Assembly: GCA_036346275.1 (NCBI GenBank)
Contig: CM070728.1
Location: 23,522,723 to 23,586,722, forward strand
Direction: 5' to 3'
Origin: Otatea glauca
Lineage: Eukaryota > Streptophyta > Magnoliopsida > Poales > Poaceae
Length of the DNA stretch: 64,000 bases
Under the pieces are notes generated by a model. It did no database searches. It saw only the letters and a program-made list of their open reading frames with translations, and was not told where the DNA came from. Position numbers and translations under genes: made by a program. Position 1 is the first letter of the stretch. Every line of letters starts with the position of its first letter. This document shows, in pieces, positions 45,648 through 54,368 of this stretch.

Positions 45648-46089
45648 ATGGAAAAGCTGTTAGAAACTAAACAAAAACTTGAGGTGGAGATCGAACAACT
45701 GAAGGGGAAATCTGAGATAATAGAAAAGATTTGTGAGATCAAACAAGAACTGAAAGACATAGATGATCGCTTGCAAGATATCGAATTCCTTAACACGGTA
45801 CTCATCAGTAAGGACCGCAGGGCAAATGCAGAGCTGGAAGAAACTAAAGCTAAGCTTATAGAGGTAATATGAAGGTTTCTAGTACTGAATTCAATGTGGT
45901 TACTGCCCTTCTCACAACAACATGATCGCTTTTAATTTGTAGGGATTGAAAGATATGACTGAAGATCAATCGATTATTGGTGTCAAATAAATTGGCACTA
46001 TACTGGAGTTATGAAACTTCATAGAGAACCGAGAAGCCTCTATTGCCGAAGCTATGGCACATATGATGGAAGACATGAAAAAACTATAA
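45648..46089 (+). pseudogene. Captured fragment of an FDM/IDN2-like gene (coiled coil + XH domain)
   Basis: Exon 1 (45648-45863) encodes MEKLLETKQKLEVEIEQLKG, a coiled coil, then LNTVLISKDRRANAELEET and AKLIE. A GT-AG intron (45864-45942) and exon 2 (45943 on) continue GLKDMTEDQSIIGVK. These match the start of the XH domain in plant FDM/IDN2 (SGS3-like) proteins, where the family reads like LNQTLI.KER.SNDELQ.AR.ELI.GLK and .IGVK. After a TAA (45988-45990) the same frame continues ILEL, TGA (46012-46014, at the expected Trp) and NFIENREASIAEAMAHMM, resembling the domain's end (ELWNF.E.RKA), and stops at 46089. The XH domain is therefore internally deleted, with two stops; the XS domain and zinc finger are absent. 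FDM/IDN2 proteins bind double-stranded RNA complexes in RNA-directed DNA methylation and dimerise through the coiled coil. Assignment is by motif memory, not a database search. Confidence 0.7.
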
Positions 46090-46240
46090 GGTTTTCTTAG
46101 CTTGAATTACGAAATAATGAGAACACTTACTGATATTTGTGGTATATATCATATTTTGTTAATGTATTGTTACCGGAACTATAAAATATTGTGTTATCAT
46201 ATTTGTCGTAAGGTCTTCTGGCATTGAACTATGAAATAAT

Positions 46241-46741
46241 GTTTTCCCCCTAACTCTCTTGGCAGAACTTCCATAATTAGTATATGATGTTCGAAATTTT
46301 ATTCTCCTTAGATTTTTATACAATGACATTTACAAGACACAACCAATTATAGATTTTGCAATTCAATATCAAAACATTCTAGATGTATTGAGGCAACAGC
46401 TTGTCTGATGAGAGGGTCATAAAAATCTCTGTGGTACTCTAGATGCAATTGCTTGTGCCCAGCTTATCTGATGAGAGGGTCATAAAAATCTCTGTGGTAC
46501 TCTGGATGCAATTGCTTGTGGGCACAAGCAATTGCATCCAGAGTACCACAGAGATTTTTATGACCCTCTCATCAGACAAGCTGTTGCCTCAATGCATCTA
46601 GGATGTTTTGATATTGAATTGCAAAATCTATAATTGGTTCTGTCTTGTAAATGTCATTGCATAAATATCTAAGGAGAATAAAATTTCGAACATCAGATGC
46701 TAATCATAGAAGTTCTGCCAAGAGAGTTAGGAGGAAAAAAC
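46241..46741. repeat. Long inverted repeat (foldback) in CACTA-6
   Basis: The right arm (46523-46741) is the near-perfect reverse complement of the left arm (46241-46520), with a 2-nt centre at CTTGTG|GG|CACAAG (46521-46522). The left arm is longer because about 62 bp (CTGATGAGAGGGTCATAAAA through GATGCAATTGCTTGTG) are tandemly duplicated in it. The arms differ at only a few bases, indicating recent origin or ongoing conversion. Read on the plus strand, the right arm is open (HPEYHRDFYDPLIRQAVAS...), but I do not recognise the product. The foldback lies in the same presumed transcript as the XH fragment. Confidence 0.85.
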
Positions 46742-46744
46742 TAT

Positions 46745-47042
46745 AACACAGATGGTTCTATTTAAAAACCGTATGTGATAATCATATCACAAACGGTTCT
46801 AATTAAAAACCATCTGTGATTACTTATCATTAGAGACGGTTCTATCTTAAAACCGTCTAAGACAAAAAAAAATCATCACAGACGGTTCGTAGATAGAACC
46901 GTCTCTGATATTAGTTTTACTGACGGTTCGAAAACCATCTCTGATGTGCCTTCTCATCACTAACATATTTTTCCAAACGGTTCACAAAACCGTCAGTGAT
47001 GAGGTTTTCGAATCGTCTGTGATGAGCTTTTCTGTAGTAGTG
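46745..47042. repeat. CACTA-6 3' subterminal array and TIR
   Basis: About ten copies of CACAGA(C/T)GGTTCT and AACCGTCTCTGAT in both orientations end at GTAGTAGTG (47034-47042). Confidence 0.85.
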
Positions 47043-47894
47043 ATTGGTGGCAATGCCCATGACCGGTAGGGGAAGGGTGGTGGCAAAGCATGATCCGGAT
47101 GGGACGGGAGGGAGGCAAGATCCACTGGTGGTGCGCGATCTTGCAGGGGTAGATGGATTCTTGCGAGGATCGGTCGGGAATCGGCTTCTTGCGCCTAGTG
47201 CAAAATCGAGAATCGATCCCCTTTGAATATTCTCGTTTCTGTGAGCTGAGGGTGTTCGGTAGAGCTCTAGCTCTCGGATTTTTTTGATGTAGCTAGCATC
47301 TACGTAGGAGAGAGAATAACCAAAGGTCAAGGTTGGAGTGATTTCCTTCCCGGGTGCATTGAAGAGGGAGCTGTCGTAACTTCGAGTAGTAGCTTTAGAA
47401 ATTGTGGGTCTATACTAAAGCTACTATGTATTAGAGAGAGGTTTTGGGTGAAGCTAGCTTCCGCTGATATCCCCTTCCCCTCTCTATGATGTCACTTTAA
47501 GGTACAACATATTGGAGATGCTCTTAGATAGAGTCATTCATGTGTTCTTGATTTTAAGCAGACAGGTTTTTCTCTCAATTCAACTAGCCGAAATTAATCC
47601 TTACAGATTATCTGTCTCACCCATCCTACAATTGATAAAAGCATATGATAGATTAATGGTTTCCACGTTTCCGAGCAGTACATAAAACAAACTTACAAGG
47701 CAAGCAACGCAGAGGTAGTTATTATTAAATAGTAGGAGTAATTAGTTAAGACCTATACATCTCATTGCAATGTGCTTGATCTACCTAACATCAACAGAAA
47801 AGGAGCTTGGCCAGTAGCTATACGTACGTATTGCCGTATTGGCATTGCTCCCAATAGTTAAGAAAGTGCAAAAATATATATATATATATATATA
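47043..47894. other. Intergenic DNA right of CACTA-6
   Basis: 47043-47230 is GC-rich and continues the split segment described at 43967-44416. The rest is ordinary AT-rich sequence without a recognised gene, ending in a (TA)n tract at 47875-47894. Confidence 0.45.
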
Positions 47895-48293
47895 GTATAA
47901 TTACCTGGGACACCATGGTGCTCGAGCTCCATGATAAAAAACGGGTATTTTTCCTATGTATTTTTATGCGATACTTTTTGAAATTTCTATGATGCTGAGT
48001 TTAATCAGTTTACTAACTAGTTCAAACAAATTTGAACTGAAATTCAAACTAGAGTTTCCCTTTTTGATGATAGTTTGGTTGTAGGTATGTGCTGATTTTA
48101 TATATAAATCAGCAAAGCATGTGATCCAAACTTGTTCAAAATCTTTGAATTCGAGTATGCTTTTTCAAAGGTATGTGTTTCATTTGAATTGTTATAGATA
48201 GGTATATACCTTAAAACTAAATTTTTTGAAAAATATACTCGAATATAGTTTGAATTCACGCATTTGAAATCATAGTGCCCGGGCACCTTGCTT

Positions 48294-48295
<2 letters not shown>
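47895..48295. mobile_element. Micron-like element between (TA)n tracts
   Basis: A segment of about 0.4 kb is bounded by (TA)n on the left (47875-47894) and the right (48296-48333). Its ends are short palindromes: GGGACACCATGGTGCTCGAG near 47906 and AGTGCCCGGGCACCTTG near 48272. This matches the rice Micron type, small non-coding elements known for inserting into (TA)n microsatellites. Family membership is inferred from architecture and size only. Confidence 0.55.
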
Positions 48296-48334
<39 letters not shown>

Positions 48335-48476
48335 CAATAACTTCTACTGTACGGTTGCGAGGACAGTACACACATGAACGAATGCATGCTTGTTTATGAG
48401 TCAATATAATTCTACGTACGTATCATGATCACTAGATTTGACATGTCAAATTGCGCTTCAATGAGCTGATCGAGAC

Positions 48477-51400
48477 TGTAACACCCTAAAATTTAATCTA
48501 ATTTAAATTTTAGAGTATTTTTTATTTTTGATAATTTATGAGAATTTATTAGAATTTAATTAGATTTATTCATTTTTGACCTTTCTTGACTTTAATTAAA
48601 TTCATGCAAACGTTTATGCAAAGTTTTGTTGGGAATATTTTATTTGAATTCAGAATGTTCCAAAATATTTTCCAGAATTTTTCTGGATTTTTCCGGGTAA
48701 TTTTGCTATTTATTTTGGCTTTGTTTATTTATCTGAATTAATTTAAATCAGAAATGTTTTGAAAATCTTAAAACAGTGTTGGGCCGAAACCTCATTCAGT
48801 CCGGCCCATCTGCGCTCGTTGGCCCAGCCCAGCCCACACCGCGCAAACCCTAGCCGCCGCCGTGTTTCGCCCGTTGGATCGCCGCGCGTGGAAGTCCCCG
48901 ATCGCGCCACGTCGCCCGCCGACCGTTTTCGGTAACGCTGCCGCCGCGCGTTACGGCCGGAGATTCCGCACGCCATTATCGCCGGCGTGTTATTTCTTCC
49001 CCTTCATTACCTGGCGCACCGTGTAGAGCTTTTCCTTCCGCCTCTTTTGCGTCGTTTCTTTCTTCCCGAGACCCGCTGTAGCAGTCACACGAGCTCGCCG
49101 AAGTTCCGAGACTCTCCACCGTCCTTTGCGCCACCGTCGGTCACCCTCCGCCGTGTCTGAGGTCGCCGCCGAGTCACCCGTGCCGAGACGTTCCAGCCGC
49201 GCCACTTCGTGTCGCCGGAGAAGCCCCGCAGCGCCGTCGCAGTGGTCGTCTTCTTCCTCTCCGGTCAATCTGCGCCGCCGTGCCATCGCCGCCAACTCAA
49301 GCTTCGCCCGCCATCAGATCTTCGCTCAACGCTTCAGATCTTGCCACGTCGCCCCACAACAGTAAACCATCTTTAACTTTCAGCCGTCAGATTTAATCAA
49401 CGGTCTAGATTGCATCGTGTAGATCCATGTTGTTTTAATTCCAGCCATTAGATTTAGATCCTAGGGTTCTAGCGCTGCCACGTTGCGTAGTTGCTGTAGC
49501 CGTTGATTGCGCTCCGATCGGTCTCGATCGTGCCACGTGGTGCCTCGCCGCCTCGCCTGTCGTGCCGTCTGATCTAGATCCGACCGTAGCTGTACCGACG
49601 CATGGCAACGCGGAAATCGAGGCATCGCCGAGCCGTGCGGGCGTGAGATCTGGCCGTCGGTTGAGTGAACGGTCGCGATTCGACCACGTGGTTGAGATCT
49701 GGTCATCGATTAGGGACGATCGAAACGGTGACACGTGCCCATGCACGAACCGCGAGGTAATCGGCTGACGTCAGCAGTGACGTTAGAGCTGACATCATCT
49801 AATGAGGTCAAGTTCACTGTTCTGTGGACCGAGTCCACGGTGGACCAACCCGAGCCGTGGATCGGGTCCATGGACCAGAACGACGTGGCGGCACCAGAAG
49901 TCGCCACGTGTTCGCTGATGTCATAAATAATTTTTATATAAAAATATTTGGGCCGAATTTCATTTCGGTGATGACGTCATCATTAGGTCATGCTGACGTC
50001 ATAAATCCCAATTTTCCGTATAAAAATCATTAAAACAAATCGGATTTTCTGATTTATATTTTATTTAAAACTTTGAAAGGCTATAACTTTTGCATTTGAA
50101 CTCCGATTGAGGTGATTCTAGTTTCTAAAATTTTTTAAAATTGTGATCTTTTTAATGGTGAATTTTAATTTAATTTTTGAGGTTATATAGTCTACCGTTT
50201 TGGTTATTTATTGCATATGTTATTTTTACGCGTAGACGCAAATTTACCGGAAAGTTTTGAAGGAGAGTTCATCACTTCGGATCAAGCTTCAGATCAAGAC
50301 CAGCAACTCTTTGAAGGCAAGTGATGCTTTGATCATTTTGTTCCCAGATTTTAAAATGTAATTTATACTTTGGAATTATGCATGCTAATTTATTTAAATG
50401 TATTTAAATTAATTTGGGGTATGTAGTTAATCAACCCATATTGTTATCGCCACCTTGAAATTACTATTTGTATGCCTTTAAATCATTATCCACCCTAAGA
50501 TTATTCATATTTGTTGGATATTAATATGATACCAACACGAGAGGCTAGACCGTGATTAGATGTTTAGCCTTGCAACGAGTCATGAATGATCTTTCGGAAA
50601 ATATATCAATGTTGACTAATGAAATATTGAATTTATTTTGAAGTGGTGTGATGATGCCACATGATGAGATTGAGGTACAGAGACCTGTGTGGTTCTGTAC
50701 CGTCTCTGTACCGATGTTGAGTTATTGTTGGCATGTGTTGCACAATAATCAACAGGGTGGGAAATGATTTAGACTGAAGCAAGTGGCAAGAGGCTTTGTG
50801 CCAGGTGGGCCTGTGTGGCAATGGGTTGATGAGTGATGTGAGTCTGTGTGCCACATTGGGCTGTATGCCACTGTTGAGTGTTGGAAGTCTTGCATTGGTC
50901 AGTTAAGGACCTCACCTTGCAAGCCTTAGACCTGAGTCACCCGTACAACCACATGTCTGATATGGGACAGGCCTAGTTGATTAAGGTTCTAATATCTTTC
51001 CTCTGATACTTCGGGGTGACAGTACACGGGGGTGTATCTGTGTGGGGGAGCGTACCTGTGCTGCGGTTTGGTGCCCATCCAACGGTGTTGTCCTGTCCTA
51101 TACTTCGGCTATATGTGAGGGAAGTGATAGTGAAGGTAATATCGGAGAGGTTCATTGGTTAAGGTAGAGGTTCCTGAAAGACTTTGTTACGGGCAATCAA
51201 CTGTGTAGTGAGCGGCTGTATCTTGTGGGTAAAGTGTACAACCTCTGCAGAGTGTCAAATCTATTCGAATAGCCGTGCTCGCGGTATTGAGCATTGCTCG
51301 GGGATTACAGTCAAGGGGTAGATCTTCAAAAATAAAATATGGAGAGGGTGGCTGTGTGCCAGTGCTAAAAATGAACTGTTTAAGGCTGTGTGCTGAGAAC

Positions 51401-51962
51401 TTTGAAGAAAAACTGTTTGAAGAACTTAGCATTATATATAATTGTTTTCATTGCTTTTAATCTAAATAAGAGGCTAGTTTAAAAATGTTGTTTGATGCAA
51501 AAGAACCAAGTAAGTCAATCCTTGGAATAAGTCTTGCATGTAGTAATAGCACCGTATTCTGTGCACTACTTGCTGAGTGCCTTGAGTACTCACCCTTCCT
51601 TGCCTATCAACCCTATCAGTGGAGGAGTCTACACCAGCGTTGGAGGAGGAGTACCTCGAAGAGCCGGACAATTAGGGGACAAGCCCAGTAGGTTGCCTAT
51701 GACAAGATGAAGGCTTCCACGAAGTTTATATGTTTTCCGCTGTTTCCGATTTACTCTGATACTATAAGCCATGCGTGGCTGATTTATGTAAGGAGACTAT
51801 AAGGTCGTACAATTCAGTTTATATAAATGTTTGCACTATTTATTATGGTATCGTTGTGAATGTCTGTGATGTTCAACTCTGTAAAGATTGTGTGTGCTAG
51901 TATGATCCTGAACTAGCATAGAATATACAGAGGGTTCAAATTCTCATAATCGAGTCCCGACA
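48477..51962 (+). mobile_element. Solo LTR of a Ty3/gypsy (Tekay-like) retrotransposon
   Basis: It begins TGTAACACCCTAAAATT and ends GAGTCCCGACA, flanked by the exact 5-bp duplication GAGAC (48472-48476 and 51963-51967). No internal region is present, so it is a solo LTR left by LTR-LTR recombination. It is homologous, in opposite orientation, to LTR B at 59228-62220: shared blocks include the GC-rich first third, the GTCGCCACGTGT region near 49905 and GGGTAAAGTGTACAACCTC at 51230. At 3486 bp it is longer than LTR B. Open frames inside it (48743-49926) are on both strands of GC-rich LTR DNA and are not genes. Confidence 0.95.
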
Positions 51963-51967
51963 GAGAC

Positions 51968-53334
51968 GATACACGATGATATCGTAGCTAAGATCGGTAC
52001 ATTGCGCGTCCGGGCGTGAGATATAGTGCATATCAGAACGGCAAAAATTAGGTGACAACACATATGCGCTATCCAATCGTGACATGACACACAAAAAAAA
52101 AAGGCACCAAATTTATCCAGATGAAACAGGGGGACCGAATTTATTGCAAGCCAGCAGAAAAGCCTGTTAAAAGGAGTACATGCATGGACGCATGACGATC
52201 ACATGCACGGTCTCTTTGCACACGTCGAAAATAAGAGAATAATTAGCAATCGGACGTTCGATCACTATTTATTTCTCAAACGTGTTAGTGCAAAAAAAAT
52301 TAACCTTTTGCAATATTTTTTTTCAATATCTGCAACATTTGTTTTCACACGGATATTTCTACTATTATCGAAGGAAAATATTGCACACGTAGAAAAAAAT
52401 ATTGCAAGCGTCCGAAAAAACGAATGGCCGAACCCAAATCATTCCACAAAAATAAGGGCGCTGCAGTGATGCATGATTCGAACGCCTAGCAGGAGCATGC
52501 TTCGTAGAAATGAAAGAAACAGTCGGTCTAGCACTGGGTGCAATAGCTCGGATTTTATCAAATATCGTTTATTTTGTATCCTAATTTTTTTTTTCTCAGC
52601 CTCGAAGTTGGTACGGATAGTGTCGGATATGAATACGGTGTATATAATATTGATCACAAATTTGAAATGAATACGGAGCAGAATCGATAAGGTACCGAAT
52701 ATTTTTTTGTTGGATATCGTGCGAAAATAGATACTGCACATGGCATACGTAAATATAGCAATGGTTAATCAACATTATGAGTTCAACATGCAACAAGAAT
52801 ATCGCAATTTAATAAATCATTTGATCAGATAGTCCAACAAAGTTGCAAAAACTCCCTTCTAATGTGACATTCTCTCCACATTAGAAATTTGGAAAAACGG
52901 CCATATAGCCATATATGTCAGTTGATAGAGACTTGGCTAATTGGGCTGTGGCAAATCGAAGCAGCTAGAATATAGGCTGTAAATTTCCGAAAAGAGTTAT
53001 TTGGAATTATCTAAGAATATAATCGAAATATCCCGATTCGACATATAGTGATATTTCAAATCCGATGCCGAATCCGAAACCAACTATCCAAAACCGACAC
53101 CACATCCGACAATTATCCGACATGTTTAGCCAAATTCAAGTCAAACAAACCCGATCAATCGGTCAGCATATATCCAATCCGACTGAACTCCAAGTCTATC
53201 GTGCAGATAGGTGTTCAAAGATCCATTTAGGAAACTATGAACGATGTTTTTAAGCACACTGTGAACGATGTTTATCTTAATTAAAAAGGCTCCAAAAACT
53301 ATGTTCATGAAGTGGGTAAGCTGACACTACCAGA
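51968..53334. other. Intergenic DNA without recognised genes
   Basis: AT-rich sequence; no intact element ends, RNA genes or domains were found. Near 53040-53160 the words CCGACA and CCGAAACC recur, but without a regular period. Confidence 0.4.
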
Positions 53335-53560
53335 ATTTGATTTCCCTTGGTGGTTCACACGGTATTTCTCATGGCCGTCAGGAAAAGAATTCCCTGACGA
53401 CTGCCTTAAGGGGCTACCATCCGGGAATCATTCCTGACAGCATCCTGTCAGGAATTTCACCTCATACCTAGCCAAGCATCCTCGACGGATAGTGCTTGAC
53501 GGTCTTTTGCCCATCCCTGACGAATTTCAGCCGATTAGGATAATCTAAACCCTAGTAGTG
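53335..53560 (+). mobile_element. Possible CACTA terminal fragment (CACTACCAGAA type)
   Basis: CACTACCAGAATTTGATTTC begins at 53335 and is followed by CCTGACGG/CCGTCAGG-like repeats in both orientations, as in a further CACTA family. A TAGTAGTG at 53553-53560 could be the other end, but the flanking triplets (TGA and AAC) do not match, so the right boundary is uncertain. Confidence 0.4.
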
Positions 53561-53644
53561 AACTGTGAAGCCTCGATCCACCAACTGAGCTAAATCAAAT
53601 TAATATATAAATCGATGATGAAAAGGATGGGTATTAGATCCATC

Positions 53645-54368
53645 CACTACTACAAAATACCATATCACTGCCGGTTTCAATCTGGCATCACTTCCGGATA
53701 TTGGAACCGGCAGTGATTGGTCAGCAGTGATAGTTGGACTATCACTGCCGGTTTATATGCGAACTAGCAGTGATAATCTAAATCTAAAAATCACTCGATA
53801 AAATCAAAAAAAAATTATTTGCACATGGACCACCCTATATTTACTACGTGCAGCCGCGTGCGTCGCAAGTCACAAGTTACACGATTTTCGCGCAAAATAA
53901 GCGTGCGACCTGCTGCCCCGCGCGACCCCACCATACCATCTCACCTATCACTCATTCCTCAACTAATATAGGATATATTTTCCTTTTGATCCTTTGTCTC
54001 CGAAACTTTCGATGATTATTGGATATCTAAATGACTTCAAATGGAAAGATTGTAAACTACAAAGTTGTAGATCTCGTCGAGAGCTACAGTTTTCATATAA
54101 ATGTTATCTTCATTCGACTCCATATGAAAAAGTTATGATTTTTCAAAAAATAGTGTGATAGCATTATTACAGCCGGTTGGTAATACGAATCGGCAGTGAT
54201 ACCATTATTGGGATCTCTAAATGACTTCAAATGGAAATATTGTCAACTACAAAGTTGTAGATATCGTCAAGAACTATAATTTTCATATAAATTTTATCTC
54301 CATCCGACTCCGTATGAAAAAGTTATGATTTTTCGAAAAATGGTATGATAACATTACTACTGCCGGTT
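53645..54368 (+). mobile_element. CACTA-7, 5' end, interrupted by a retrotransposon
   Basis: CACTACTACAAAATACCATA starts at 53645 (preceding triplet ATC), with the subterminal motif ATCACTGCCGGTTT and its complement ACCGGCAGTGAT (53666-53785). The element is cut at 54368 inside a motif copy (CTGCCGGTT|TG) by the LTR of family A. The rest is presumably beyond the window. No gene is seen in this part. Confidence 0.75.
54021..54368. repeat. 190-bp tandem duplication in CACTA-7
   Basis: Units start GGAT(A/C)TCTAAATGACTTC at 54021 and 54211. Each includes ACTACAAAGTTGTAGAT and ATGAAAAAGTTATGATTTTTC and ends in a CCGG core motif copy; the second unit is truncated by the LTR. Confidence 0.8.

Larger units (their letters stand above)
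44417..47042 (+). mobile_element. CACTA-6, non-autonomous CACTA carrying a host gene fragment
   Basis: The ends are CACTACTACAAAAAGGTT (44417) and, on the minus strand, CACTACTACAGAAAAGC (47042); the TSD is ATT on both sides (44414-44416, 47043-47045). Length is 2626 bp. Inside, in order: CACAGACGGTT array (44455-44680), TATA box, C-rich leader and splice donor, an intron with GTGAATGAT repeats, an XH-domain (FDM/IDN2-like) fragment (45648-46089), a 0.5-kb foldback (46241-46741) and the 3' array (46745-47042). No transposase is present, so mobility depends on a related element of the CACAGACGG family. Confidence 0.95.

Noticed and set aside
48743..49926. Several open frames on both strands
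   Set aside because: All fall within the solo LTR bounded by GAGAC duplications; no retroviral domain, and frames are not shared with LTR B.
53335..53560. Complete mini-CACTA from CACTACCAG to TAGTAGTG
   Set aside because: The flanking triplets TGA and AAC do not match, so I list only a possible terminal fragment.
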